Counted from the first letter of the stretch, positions 1 to 8,417 are shown. The stretch is DNA of 64,000 nucleotides from Pseudolysinimonas_A sp947085045 (GCA_947085045.1 CAMTUU010000002.1:372001-436000), one strand, 5' to 3'. Notes: generated from the letters alone by a model not told the origin. Translations and numbers: made by a program.

Positions 1-942
1 GCTCTCGCGGAAGCGCACGAGGCGCGGGCTCGCGAAGATCTCGTAGGAGACCCCGGTGCGCTCCCCATCACCGTAGACGCTGGTCGCGAAGCGGCTCAGC
101 GACGGCACGGCGGGCTTGATCAGGTGACCGACGGCTTGTTGGACACGCAGGGCCTCGTTCTCGAGCAGCCTCCGCTCGGCCCAGAGGGCCAGCCGGTTCG
201 GCTTCTCAAACGGGGTGTCGGCGGGCAGCCGGCTTTTCCACTGCGTCATCGCGAGGTCGGTGTGCGGCCACCAGTAGAACTCGAAATGGTCGGCCGCCTC
301 GACGAGATCGGCCCAGCCGTCGAGCACCTCGTCGAACGGCCGGGGGCTGTTCGACGACCGCAGCACGAACGAGTCGACGCACTGCACCTCGATCTCGACG
401 AGGACGCCGAGCGCGCCCAAGCCCAGACGCACGGCGGGCAGCAGGTCGGGGCGGTTCTTCTCGTCGACGCGGAGGATCTCGCCCGATCCGGTGACGAGTG
501 TCGCACCGACGATCTGCGTCGCGAGACCGCCGAAGCGCAGGCCGGTGCCGTGGGTGCCGGTCGAAGTGGCACCGGCGAGCGACTGCCGGTCGATGTCACC
601 CATGTTCTGCAGGGCGAGGCCGTGCTCGCGCAGCAGCGGCCCGAGCCGCCAGAGACGCGTGCCCGCGGCGACCCGCACCCGCTTGGTCGCGGCGTCGACC
701 GCGACGATGCCCTGAAGGCCGTCCAGTCGGATCAGCACCCCGGGGGTCGCGGCGATGTCGGTGAAGCTGTGGCCCGCGCCGACGGCCTTGACGACGAGCC
801 CGCGCTGGGCCGCGTTGCGCACCACACTGGCGACCTCGTCGGGCGTGGTCGGGCGTGCGATCCAGGCGACCTTCGCGCTCGCCGAGCGCCCCCAGTTGCG
901 CCAGTGCGACCCCGGTTCCAGCAGAGCGGTCACAGCTGCCAC
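1..942 (-). CDS. D-arabinono-1,4-lactone oxidase-like FAD-linked oxidase (3' end cut by window edge)
   Basis: My own reading of the minus strand gives an uninterrupted frame of 314 codons that runs off the left edge. It has a PCMH-type FAD-binding domain: GAGHSFTDIA near residue 55 and GATSTGTHGTGLRFGGL near residue 125, the usual flavin loop of the aldonolactone oxidase / L-gulonolactone oxidase family. The later part (EFYWWPHTD) fits the ALO C-terminal domain, which is incomplete here. Members oxidise a sugar lactone or a related alcohol with FAD and O2; the substrate is not predictable. The start is GTG at 942, with another in-frame GTG at 933. It begins 4 bases after the stop of the PLP-fold gene upstream, so it is the fourth gene of the TetR/MFS/PLP operon. 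Confidence 0.85.
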   Translation of the reverse strand, partial: MAAVTALLEPGSHWRNWGRSASAKVAWIARPTTPDEVASVVRNAAQRGLVVKAVGAGHSFTDIAATPGVLIRLDGLQGIVAVDAATKRVRVAAGTRLWRLGPLLREHGLALQNMGDIDRQSLAGATSTGTHGTGLRFGGLATQIVGATLVTGSGEILRVDEKNRPDLLPAVRLGLGALGVLVEIEVQCVDSFVLRSSNSPRPFDEVLDGWADLVEAADHFEFYWWPHTDLAMTQWKSRLPADTPFEKPNRLALWAERRLLENEALRVQQAVGHLIKPAVPSLSRFATSVYGDGERTGVSYEIFASPRLVRFRES

Positions 943-946
943 GCTC

Positions 947-2161
947 TCACAGGAATGCCGTTCCCTCACCGCGGTAGGTCGGCAACTCGCCGACGACCTC
1001 CCCGTTCTCGACGAGCGCGAAGGCGCCGAGGTGCTCGCTCAGCTCGCCGGCCTTGGTGTGCCGCAGCCAGACGCGGTCGCCGACCCGGAGTTCGCGGGCC
1101 GCCGGGCCGCGCAACGGAGTCTGCACCTCGCCCGCCGACTCGCGGCCGAGCATCCGCAGCCCTTCCGGCCAGACGACCTTCGGCACCCGGTCGGGCCCGG
1201 GCGGCCCGGAGGCGACCCAGCCCCCGCCGAGCAGCGTCGCGATGTCGGCGGTGGGACGCCGCACCACGTCGAGGGCGAAGGAAGCCGCCGGCGCCGGATG
1301 GAAGTGCGTGTAGCCGTCGAAGAGGTGCGGGCCGAACAGCCCGGATCCTGCGGCGACCTCGGTCACCGAGGAATCGGCGTGCGTCGACTCGATCGAGCCG
1401 GTGCCCCCGCCGTTGACGAACTCGAGGTCGGCGACCCGCCGGACGCTGCTCACCGCCTGCGCGCGGCGCTCGGCGAGTTCGCGCCCGGAGGCACGCTGCA
1501 TCGCCCGGATCGCGGCCTTGCGCGGGCCGGCGTTGGTCACCCCGGCGATCTGCGCCTCGTAGGCCATCATCCCGACCAGGCGGAATCCGCGGCGCGCGAT
1601 GACGGCTTCGGCGAGCGCTTCCGCCGCCGAGGGGGAATGCACGGGTGAGCGGCGCACCCCGACATGGCCGAGGGCGCGCGACCGGTAGGACGCGTCGAGC
1701 TCGAGGGCGACGCGGATGACGGCGCGCCTGCCGGGGGCGACCACGGCATCCACGAGGTCGAGCTGGGCGATGTCGTCGATCATCAGGGTCACGCGCGCGG
1801 CGAGCCCCTCGTCGGCGGCGAGACGCGCCAGGGCGCCGCGATCGGCGGTCGGGTAGCCGATCACGATGTCGTCGTGGCTCTCGGCCAGCCACAGCGCCTC
1901 GGCGAGGGTGTAGGCGAGGATCCCGCGGTAGCCGGGCAGCGCGAGCACGGCATCCAGCACGCCGCGCACCCGCACCGACTTGCTCGCGACGCGGATCGGC
2001 AGGCCCGCGGCGCGGTCGAGCAGGTCGTAGGCGTTCGACGCGAGCGCCTCGACGGCGATGACGCCGACCGGGGCATCGAGGTCATGGGTCGCCGCGGTGA
2101 GGGCGGGCCACCAGTCGTCGGCGTCGTCCCAGGGCGCGTAGCGCTGCCGTTCCAGTCTCAT
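947..2161 (-). CDS. Amino acid deaminase/aldolase-like protein with alanine racemase-type PLP domain
   Basis: 404 residues. The N-terminal half is an alanine racemase / D-threonine aldolase-type TIM barrel; the likely PLP lysine is in RVASKSVRVRG near residue 50. The C-terminal half (HLFDGYTHFHPAPA, LGGGWVASGP, VGDRVWLRHTKAGE) matches the beta-domain with metal-binding His found in D-threonine aldolase-like and D-serine dehydratase-like enzymes. Known relatives split or dehydrate D-hydroxy-amino acids; this subfamily is usually labelled only amino acid deaminase/aldolase. The ATG at 2161 overlaps the MFS stop (ATGA), and the lactone oxidase gene follows after 4 bases. The set implies import of a compound, PLP chemistry and then flavin oxidation, but the substrate is unknown. 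The start is well fixed by the overlap. Confidence 0.85.
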   Translation of the reverse strand: MRLERQRYAPWDDADDWWPALTAATHDLDAPVGVIAVEALASNAYDLLDRAAGLPIRVASKSVRVRGVLDAVLALPGYRGILAYTLAEALWLAESHDDIVIGYPTADRGALARLAADEGLAARVTLMIDDIAQLDLVDAVVAPGRRAVIRVALELDASYRSRALGHVGVRRSPVHSPSAAEALAEAVIARRGFRLVGMMAYEAQIAGVTNAGPRKAAIRAMQRASGRELAERRAQAVSSVRRVADLEFVNGGGTGSIESTHADSSVTEVAAGSGLFGPHLFDGYTHFHPAPAASFALDVVRRPTADIATLLGGGWVASGPPGPDRVPKVVWPEGLRMLGRESAGEVQTPLRGPAARELRVGDRVWLRHTKAGELSEHLGAFALVENGEVVGELPTYRGEGTAFL

Positions 2162-3447
2162 CGCACGCCCTTCACCGGCAGCACCGCCAGGGCACCGAGG
2201 ATCGTCACGATCCCGGAGATGAGGAAGAGCCCGACGAACCCGGTCGCCACGGCGCCGGTCATCGCCGCGATCAGCGCGACGATCCCCGCGCCCAGGAGCG
2301 GTGCGACCGCCTGCGGCACGGTCGTCGCGATGTTCATCACCCCGAGGTCCTTGCCGCGCGCGGTCGCGTCGGGCAGCACCTGCGTCGCCAGCGCTTGGTC
2401 GACCGAGAGGAAGGCGCCGTAGCCGACGCCGAGGAACGCGCCGGCCACCAGCGCTACCGAATATTCGGGCACGAACGCGAGCAGCAGTGCGGCGATCGCC
2501 TGCATCCCCGCGGAGAACACGACGAACGGCTTGCGGCGCGCGATCTTGTCGGACCAGCGGCCGACGACGAGCGACGACGCGACGATGAACACCGTGTAGA
2601 CGACGATCAGGATGAGCAGGTCGGTGTCGGCATCCGTGCTGCCGAGCGCGTAGATCAGGAAGAACAGCAGCAGCGTCGTGCCGAGCGCGTTGCCGATGTT
2701 GACGAGCATGCGGCCGAGCAGCGTCCAAGCGAAGTCGGGGTACTGCCGCGGGCTGATCCAGAAACCGGCGACGATCGTGCGGGCGCCGAACGGGGGCCGG
2801 TCGTCGCGGGCGAGGCGCGCATCCGGCGCGATCACCAGGAACGGGATGACCAGTCCGACGAGCAGCACGGCGACGACGAGGTAGCCCAACAGCACGGTCA
2901 GGGCCAGGGCGACCACGAGGAGCACGCCGAGGATGAGGCCGATCGCCTGCGGCGCCGAGATCCACGCCGACGCGACCCCGCGCTGGCCGACGGGGATCTG
3001 GTCGGAGATCATCGCGGTGAGCGCCGCCGTCACCACGCAGAAGGCCGAGATCGCGAGCACCCAGAAGATGCCGATGCCGACCATCGTGGTCTGCAGGCCG
3101 AGCAGCACCAGCGCGACGGCGAACGCGATCGTCCCGCCGAGGATCCACGGCCGACGACGCCCGAACCGCGAGGTCGTGCGGTCGGAGAGCGCGCCGGCGA
3201 GCGGGTAGACGAGCAGCGCGAACGCGCCGGCGATCCCCGAGATGATGCCGAACGCGACGACGCTCTGCACACCGTCGCCCTGCGGGGCGATCTCGTCGAT
3301 CTGCTGGGGCAGCAACAGCTGCACGGGGGTCAGCTGCGCCATCCAGATGCCGAGCCAGGCGATCGCGAAGCCGGCGATCCAGCGACCCGGCACGCGGCGC
3401 GTCGGTTCGTCGAACACGCGCAGGGCGGGCGGGGTCGGGTCGGTCAC
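2158..3447 (-). CDS. MFS transporter, 12 TM
   Basis: 429 residues with 12 evident hydrophobic segments. A long polar loop between TM2 and TM3 carries the family motif A (LSDRTTSRFGRRRPW). The GxxSDRTxxRxGRRRP pattern recalls the sugar/cation symporter branch (GPH or SLC45-like) as well as classical MFS, so the substrate class is open. The start is GTG at 3447, overlapping the TetR stop by 4 bases (GTGA); the stop overlaps the start of the PLP enzyme. It very likely moves the substrate of the adjoining PLP enzyme and lactone oxidase, or exports their product, under the TetR protein encoded first in the operon. A low-specificity drug exporter is the alternative. Confidence 0.85.
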   Translation of the reverse strand: MTDPTPPALRVFDEPTRRVPGRWIAGFAIAWLGIWMAQLTPVQLLLPQQIDEIAPQGDGVQSVVAFGIISGIAGAFALLVYPLAGALSDRTTSRFGRRRPWILGGTIAFAVALVLLGLQTTMVGIGIFWVLAISAFCVVTAALTAMISDQIPVGQRGVASAWISAPQAIGLILGVLLVVALALTVLLGYLVVAVLLVGLVIPFLVIAPDARLARDDRPPFGARTIVAGFWISPRQYPDFAWTLLGRMLVNIGNALGTTLLLFFLIYALGSTDADTDLLILIVVYTVFIVASSLVVGRWSDKIARRKPFVVFSAGMQAIAALLLAFVPEYSVALVAGAFLGVGYGAFLSVDQALATQVLPDATARGKDLGVMNIATTVPQAVAPLLGAGIVALIAAMTGAVATGFVGLFLISGIVTILGALAVLPVKGVR

Positions 3448-4058
3448 TTCGGCTCCTTGGAGAGAGGGATCGCGTGGGCGGTGAGGCTGTCGGCGGCGAG
3501 GTCGAGCAGCCGTTCGGCGGCGGCGTCGTCGCGGGTGGCGAGCCAGGCGAGGGTGGCGCCGTCGGTGAGTGCGACGCCCAGAGCGGCGAGGTCGGGCACC
3601 GGGATGTCCCAGCCCACCCGGAAGCGCACCGCCGCCGTGTGCAGCAGGCGCGCGGCGAGGCCGCGGTAGACGTCGTACTGCGCCGCCGGGAACTCGGCGA
3701 GGGCCGGGGTGCGCAGCGCGTACTGGGTGAGCTCGAACATCGCCTGCTCGCGGGCCGGGTCGGCGCGCACGATGTCGAAGTACGACCCGAGCACTCCGCG
3801 CACGGCCGCGCGGAGGTCGTCGCCCTGGAGGGCGAGGGTGCCGAAGGCGGCGGCATCCTGACTGCCGACCACCAGCTCGACGACGTCGCGCAACAGGTCG
3901 TCGCGGGTGGCGACGGCGTAGTGGAAACTCGCGAGCGACATTCCCGCCTCGGCGACGATTGCGCGGGTGGTGGCGGCGTGCACGCCTTCACGGGCGATGA
4001 CGGCGAGCGCGGCCCGGGCGAGCGCGGCGCGGCGGTCGGTCGCGGCGATACGCGGCAC
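3444..4058 (-). CDS. TetR-family transcriptional regulator
   Basis: 204 residues from the GTG at 4058, which is preceded by a GGTGGG ribosome site and begins VPRIAATDRRAALARAALAV. A longer in-frame reading upstream exists but lacks the compact TetR N-terminus. The helix-turn-helix is at about residues 25-50 (GVHAATTRAIVAEAGMSLAS, then FHYAVATRDDLL). The C-terminal ligand domain is generic. It is the first gene of a tight operon (TetR, MFS, PLP enzyme, lactone oxidase) and overlaps the transporter by 4 bases, so autoregulation of the whole operon is the simplest model. The effector cannot be inferred from sequence. Confidence 0.85.
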   Translation of the reverse strand: MPRIAATDRRAALARAALAVIAREGVHAATTRAIVAEAGMSLASFHYAVATRDDLLRDVVELVVGSQDAAAFGTLALQGDDLRAAVRGVLGSYFDIVRADPAREQAMFELTQYALRTPALAEFPAAQYDVYRGLAARLLHTAAVRFRVGWDIPVPDLAALGVALTDGATLAWLATRDDAAAERLLDLAADSLTAHAIPLSKEPK

Positions 4059-4217
4059 TGTCCCACCCTTCGTCGCAAGTGGGTCAAGCGTCCCAGAACG
4101 GTGCCCCGGGGTCAAGCCGGGCCGCACGATAGACCGGCGATCACGTTCCGTATAGACCCCCGCGATCCGCAGCACACCCACTCAAGCTGTGCTCACCGTC
4201 CGATCGAAAGGAATACC

Positions 4218-4508
4218 ATGTCCGACCTCCCCCAGGACCTCGAGCGCCGCGTCAAGGCCGCCGCCGACGAGGGTCCGCTGCATCCGATCCGTGCCCTCAG
4301 CAAGGCCGGCGTGAAGTCGGACTGGGCCTACCTCGCCGGCTTCGGCTCCATCGCCCTGAGCCTCGGCACCTGGATCGCCTCCCGCGTGAACCCGACCGAC
4401 GACAAGGCCCAGTCCGACCGGTGGGGCATCTTCGTCGGCCACTGGGCGCCCACCTTCTTCGCGCTCGGCCTCGCCCTGAAGCAGGAAGAGCGCACCCGCG
4501 ACAGCTGA
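4218..4508 (+). CDS. Small conserved-type membrane protein, function unknown
   Basis: 96 residues with a good ribosome site (GAAAGGAA, 8 bases before the ATG). The N-terminus is charged and soluble (MSDLPQDLERRVKAAADEGP). Two hydrophobic segments follow, around residues 38-56 (YLAGFGSIALSLGTWIASR) and 72-88 (GHWAPTFFALGLALK), and the tail is short and charged, giving a two-TM hairpin with both ends probably cytoplasmic. I do not recognise the family. It stands alone on the plus strand, divergent from the TetR operon (gap about 160 bases) and facing the tRNA and NADH dehydrogenase genes. Codon use is normal for the window. Confidence 0.75.
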   Translation: MSDLPQDLERRVKAAADEGPLHPIRALSKAGVKSDWAYLAGFGSIALSLGTWIASRVNPTDDKAQSDRWGIFVGHWAPTFFALGLALKQEERTRDS

Positions 4509-4656
4509 CTCGCCGACTCACCCGGGGCGGAACGCCATCCTGCTGAGTCGCAGACGGATGGCGTTCCGCAGGGCGCGCGAGACATGGTCTCCGCGGTCGG
4601 CTCTCGGTGGCGGCACGCGCGGCCGGCGGCATTGGCCCGCTTCTGGGGTCGTCCCG

Positions 4657-4730
4657 TGCCCTCGCTGGGACTCGAACCCAGACTGCAGCGATTTTAAGTC
4701 GCCTGCCTCTGCCAATTGGGCTACGAGGGC
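4657..4730 (-). tRNA. tRNA with anticodon UAA (Leu), class-I shape
   Basis: The minus strand folds into a complete cloverleaf. The acceptor stem GCCCTCG pairs with CGAGGGC, the D arm is GCC/GGC with the GG pair in the loop, the anticodon stem GGCGA/TCGCT closes the loop CTTAAAA (anticodon TAA), the variable loop is only about 5 nt (GCAGT), and the T arm is CTGGG-TTCGAGT-CCCAG. The discriminator is A and CCA is not encoded. Anticodon UAA reads UUA leucine codons, but bacterial tRNA-Leu normally has a long variable arm (class II). This one does not, so the charging identity is uncertain. See findings. Confidence 0.85.
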
Positions 4731-4758
4731 GTGCCGTCAGAGTACGACGTCGATCGTG

Positions 4759-4803
4759 GTGGGTTTGGATACACCGCGACGCGGTACTCCACCCGCGGTG
4801 GGG
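4759..4803. repeat. Degenerate copy of the GTTTCGATACACC / ACTCAACCC palindromic repeat
   Basis: Lies between the tRNA and the end of ndh. The block GTTTGGATACACCGCG (4763-4778) differs at one base from the matching block of the repeat at 49450-49465. It is followed by GCGGTACTCCACCCGCGG, which corresponds to the outer arm of that repeat. The copy has diverged and its outer inverted repeat is incomplete. Confidence 0.55.
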
Positions 4804-4807
4804 TCGA

Positions 4808-6130
4808 TCAGGCCTTCGGGCGGGCGGCGAACTCGGCGAAACCGGCCCGCGGGGTGTCGCGGGCGGGAATGCCGATGGTGTCGCGACGCGTCAGGAAGTT
4901 GATGACGTAGTTGCCGAAGATGCGCAGCTTGCGCTCCCACATCGGCATCGCGAGCCCATGGTAGCCGCGGTGCATGATCCAGGCGGGCAGGCCCTTGATC
5001 GCCAGCGAGCCGCTCTGGAAGACGCCGTAGTACAGCCCGAGGCCGGCGACCGCGCCCTGGTTCTTGTGCCGGTAGTCCATCGGCTTCTCACCGCGGATGT
5101 CGGCGACGAGGTTCTTCGCGAGCAGCTTGCCCTGGCGCACCGCGTGCTGGGCGTTGGGCACCGTGAATCCGCCGACGCCCTGGTTCGGAACCAGGTCGGG
5201 CACGGCCGCGACGTCGCCGCAGGCCCAGGCGTCGGGCACGATGCCGGTGTCGTCGATGACCCGAAGGTCGGCCTGCACGCGGATGCGACCGCGCTCCTCG
5301 ATCGGCAGATCGGTGTTGCGCACGACCGGGTTCGCCATGACTCCGGCGGTCCACATGATCGTGTCCGACTCGAACTTCTCGCCCGTCGACAGCTCGATGA
5401 CGCCGTCGACGGCGCTCACGAGCTGGGTGTCGAGGTGTACCTTCGCCGCGCGCTGCTCGAGGTTCTTGATCACCCAGAGGCTCGTCGCGTGCGACACCTC
5501 GGGCATGATGCGGCCCATCGCCTCGATGAGGTGGAAGTGGGTGTCGTCGATCGTCAGGCTCGGGTAGAGGCGCAGTAGGGCGCTCGCGAACGACCGCACC
5601 TCGGCGAACAGCTCGATGCCGGCGAACCCGCCGCCGACGACGACGAAGGTGAGGAGCCGATCGCGCTGCGGTCCGGGCGGGAGGTTCGAGGCCTTGGCGA
5701 ACGCATCGGTGACCCGGTCGCGGATCGCCATCGCCTCTTCGATGTTCTTCAGCCCGATGGCCTGGTCGGCGACGCCCGGGATCGGGAACGTGCGGGTGAC
5801 CGCACCCGCGGTCACCACCAGGGTGTCGTACTCGACATCCCACGGCTCGCCCACCTGGGGGGTGATCGTCACCTTCTTGTTCGCGTGGTCGACGTTGCTG
5901 ACCTTCGCGGTGATGACCGTCGTCTTCTTGAGGTGACGGCGGTGCGACACCAGGGCGTGCCGCGGGTCGATGTTGCCGGCCGCGATCTCGGGCAGGAACG
6001 GCTGGTACGTCATGTACGGCAGCGGGTCGACGAGAGTGACCTGGGCCTCGTTACGGGCCAGGTGCTTCTGCAGCTTCTTGGCCGTGTAGAAGCCGGCATA
6101 GCCGCCGCCGACGATCAGGATCTTGCGCAC
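4808..6130 (-). CDS. ndh: Type II NADH:quinone oxidoreductase (NDH-2)
   Basis: 440 residues. Two dinucleotide-binding motifs are present: VRKILIVGGGYAGFYTAKKL at the N-terminus (FAD) and VVVGGGFAGIELFAEV near residue 170 (NADH). The segment GYHGLAMPMWERKLRIFGNY near the C-terminus is the amphipathic membrane-association region of NDH-2. The enzyme oxidises NADH and passes electrons to menaquinone without pumping protons, at the inner face of the membrane. The start is GTG at 6130, with a GAGGAG ribosome site about 8 bases upstream, and the FAD motif begins at residue 3. Monocistronic by layout: tRNA and a repeat downstream, the divergent-looking edge of the subtilase gene upstream on the same strand. 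Confidence 0.95.
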   Translation of the reverse strand: MRKILIVGGGYAGFYTAKKLQKHLARNEAQVTLVDPLPYMTYQPFLPEIAAGNIDPRHALVSHRRHLKKTTVITAKVSNVDHANKKVTITPQVGEPWDVEYDTLVVTAGAVTRTFPIPGVADQAIGLKNIEEAMAIRDRVTDAFAKASNLPPGPQRDRLLTFVVVGGGFAGIELFAEVRSFASALLRLYPSLTIDDTHFHLIEAMGRIMPEVSHATSLWVIKNLEQRAAKVHLDTQLVSAVDGVIELSTGEKFESDTIMWTAGVMANPVVRNTDLPIEERGRIRVQADLRVIDDTGIVPDAWACGDVAAVPDLVPNQGVGGFTVPNAQHAVRQGKLLAKNLVADIRGEKPMDYRHKNQGAVAGLGLYYGVFQSGSLAIKGLPAWIMHRGYHGLAMPMWERKLRIFGNYVINFLTRRDTIGIPARDTPRAGFAEFAARPKA

Positions 6131-6161
6131 CGGTAGAACTCCTCGCTGGATTGATCCCAAT

Positions 6162-7415
6162 CTACCGCGAACGCGGGGGTCGGAATCGCCGCACCGCCCC
6201 CGTGGCGAGAGCGCCCGCGGCGAGCGCGAACAGGAGCACGACGAGCACCGGGAGGCCGATGAGCTCGAGGGTGACGACGCTCGGCAGGAGCGTGCCCGTC
6301 GGGTCGGTGGCCCACGACTCCGAGGACGGTTCCGGCGACGACACGACGGTCTCGGCGGGGGCCGGAGTCGCCTCGGCCCGCCGGTTGATGCGCACCCATT
6401 CGGCGAGGTCGCCCATCGGGTTCGCGTCGACGGCGGCGACCTCGGCCGACACCGCGGCCGAGGCGTCGACGTACCCGTATCCGTAGCTGAAGTCGGGGCC
6501 CGGCGGACCCGCATCCCGAGCGGTCGCGACGACCCGGTTGATCACGTTCGCGGCGTCGAGCTCGGGGTACGCGGCCCGCACCAGGGCGACGATCCCCGCG
6601 ACGATCGGCGTCGCCCCGCTCGTGCCCGCCCAGCTCACGACCCGGCCGTCGGGGGTGACGCCGACCAGCCGCTCGCTCGGCGCGGCGACCCCGATCGTGA
6701 TTCCCTGCGCGGAGGCGTTCCAGGATGCCGCCCCGCTGCGGTCAACACCGCCCACGGTGAGCACGCCAGGCATCGTCGCCGGAGCACCGACCTCCACGGT
6801 TCCGCTCCCCCGGTTGCCGGCGGCCGCGACCACGACGACGTCGTTCTCGGCGGCATACCGGAACGCCTCGTCCCAGCTCTCCGGCCAGTCGAGGGTGTTG
6901 CGGGTGAGCGACATGTTGATCACGTCGGCGCCCTGATCGACGGCCCAGACGACGGCCTCCGCGATCTGCTCGTCGGAGTCGACGGCGCCCTGCCCGAAGC
7001 CGACCGACACGGCGAGGATCGACGCCTCGGGCGCCGCCCCGATGACCCCCAAGTTCGTGCCCGTCCCCCGGCCCACGGCGAGCGACGCGACCAGGGTGCC
7101 GTGCTGCCCCTCCTCGCCGACCGGCGTCTGCCCGTCCGGGCCGCCGAGTCCCGAGAAGTCGGCCCCGCCGATCACGGCGCCGCTCAACTCCCGGATGCCG
7201 CCCGCGACTCCGGTGTCGATGATCGCGATCGTGACGCCCGCGCCCCGGGTCACCGCCCACGCGTCGCGGATGCCGTAGTCGGCGAGCCAGTACTCCCGGT
7301 CGCGGACGGCATCCCGCGGCGACGCCGCGGCCGGGGTCACGGCGAAGACGACGACACCTGCGAGGGCGAGGCCGCCGATCAGCCGAGCGCCGCGCCCGGT
7401 TCCGCGCATTCGCAT
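6162..7415 (-). CDS. Mycosin-like S8 serine protease, secreted and C-terminally membrane-anchored
   Basis: 417 residues from ATG 7415 (a second in-frame ATG is at 7409). A signal peptide spans residues 1-31 (hydrophobic core LIGGLALAGVVVFAV, cleavage after AAAS). The catalytic triad is intact: Asp67 in AIIDTGV, His105 in GQHGTLVAS, and Ser in GTSGATPIVAG near residue 288. After a Pro/Ser/Thr-rich linker a single TM segment (VVTLELIGLPVLVVLLFALAAG) ends in a basic tail. This layout is that of the mycosins (MycP) of type VII secretion. No EsxA/EccC-type gene is visible here, so the role is unassigned. The N-terminus overlaps the end of DUF501 by 37 bases, implying cotranscription with eno, ftsB-like and DUF501. 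Confidence 0.9.
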   Translation of the reverse strand: MRMRGTGRGARLIGGLALAGVVVFAVTPAAASPRDAVRDREYWLADYGIRDAWAVTRGAGVTIAIIDTGVAGGIRELSGAVIGGADFSGLGGPDGQTPVGEEGQHGTLVASLAVGRGTGTNLGVIGAAPEASILAVSVGFGQGAVDSDEQIAEAVVWAVDQGADVINMSLTRNTLDWPESWDEAFRYAAENDVVVVAAAGNRGSGTVEVGAPATMPGVLTVGGVDRSGAASWNASAQGITIGVAAPSERLVGVTPDGRVVSWAGTSGATPIVAGIVALVRAAYPELDAANVINRVVATARDAGPPGPDFSYGYGYVDASAAVSAEVAAVDANPMGDLAEWVRINRRAEATPAPAETVVSSPEPSSESWATDPTGTLLPSVVTLELIGLPVLVVLLFALAAGALATGAVRRFRPPRSR

Positions 7416-7894
7416 CTCGACGCCGACCAGCTGCAGAGTTCGAGCGCGCGATCGCCGATCGGGTTGAGCCCGGGGCCGGCGGCGAGCGCGTGACCCGCCA
7501 GCGCGTGCAGACACTTCACCCGGTCGGGCATCCCCCCGGCTGAGAAGCCCGCGATCTGCTCGACCGGTTCCAGCGCCTCCCGGTCGGCGAGGTAGCCGTC
7601 GTGGGCCGCGTGGTAGGCGGCGGAGACGTCGGGGTCGGCGAGGGTGGTCTGCAACTGGGCCATCACGCCGGTCGCCTCGAGCGTCGAGATGGCGGCCGTC
7701 GCCGCCGGGTGCGACAGGTAGTAGAGCGTCGGGAACGGCGTGCCGTCGGGCAGCCTCGGCGACGTCGCGACCACCGTGGGATTGCCGCACACGCAGCGCG
7801 CGGCGATGCCGATCACCCCGCGGGCCGGGCGCCCCAGCTGGGCGGAGACGAGGGCGATCTCGGATGCCGTCGGAGCGGCGAACGGCGGACGCAT
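7379..7894 (-). CDS. DUF501 domain protein
   Basis: 171 residues. It shows the DUF501 signature: RPARGVIGIAARCVCGNP near the N-terminus, FPTLYYLSHP, and the C-terminal GMPDRVKCLHALAGHALA block with paired Cys/His residues. In actinobacteria DUF501 genes follow eno and a FtsB/DivIC-like gene, exactly as here; the biochemical role is unknown. The conserved Cys and His residues (CVCGNP, KCLHAL, CSW) could bind a metal, which is inference. The ATG at 7894 shares a base with the stop of the FtsB-like gene, and the coding end is overlapped by the subtilase gene. Confidence 0.9.
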   Translation of the reverse strand: MRPPFAAPTASEIALVSAQLGRPARGVIGIAARCVCGNPTVVATSPRLPDGTPFPTLYYLSHPAATAAISTLEATGVMAQLQTTLADPDVSAAYHAAHDGYLADREALEPVEQIAGFSAGGMPDRVKCLHALAGHALAAGPGLNPIGDRALELCSWSASRCECAEPGAALG

Positions 7895-8397
7895 CAGCCC
7901 GCCTGCTGCGGGCTCTCGAGCTGCGCGGGGGTGGCATCCGTCAGCCCCGCCTGGTAGACGGTGGAGAGCAGCGCGCGCACCCAGTCGACCTGCGTGGTCT
8001 GGATCTCGTCGCTGATCGGCAGCCCGCCCTCGTCGGGCACCGTGTCGTCGCCGATCACCAGGAAGGTGATGTCGCCCGGATAGACGTAGTAGAGCCGGTC
8101 GCGGGCCTGGGCCTCGATGTAGGCCGGGTCGCTCCAGCGGTCGATCTCGGCGTTGAGGTCGTCGACGTCGGTCTGCGCGTTCTCGACCTCCTCGCGCAGC
8201 AGGGCGATCTGCTGCTGCTGCTCGACGAAGGTCTTCAGGCTCGGGGCGAGCACGACGAGCGCCGCCACGACGAGCAGCAGCATCGAGAGGGCGAAACCGG
8301 AGAGCCGGAAGTTGCGCAGCCAGGCCGCCGCCCGTGGCTCCTCAGGCGCGTCGGCCTCGCGGGCGCGTTCGCGCAACGGTCGAGAAGCCCGGGCCAT
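7894..8397 (-). CDS. FtsB/DivIC-like septum formation initiator protein
   Basis: 167 residues. A basic cytoplasmic N-terminus (about 30 residues) is followed by one TM helix (FALSMLLLVVAALVVLAPSL), a short coiled coil (QQQQIALLREEVENAQTDVDDLNAEI) and the family signature WSDPAYIEAQARDRLYYVYPGD. Proteins of this type join FtsL and FtsQ in the divisome, outside the membrane. The C-terminal extension after the signature (about 55 residues) is typical of actinobacterial members. It lies downstream of eno across a 112-base spacer that carries a palindromic repeat, and overlaps DUF501 by one base. Confidence 0.9.
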   Translation of the reverse strand: MARASRPLRERAREADAPEEPRAAAWLRNFRLSGFALSMLLLVVAALVVLAPSLKTFVEQQQQIALLREEVENAQTDVDDLNAEIDRWSDPAYIEAQARDRLYYVYPGDITFLVIGDDTVPDEGGLPISDEIQTTQVDWVRALLSTVYQAGLTDATPAQLESPQQAG

Positions 8398-8417
8398 GAG
8401 ACCAGGTTAAGCGCCGC

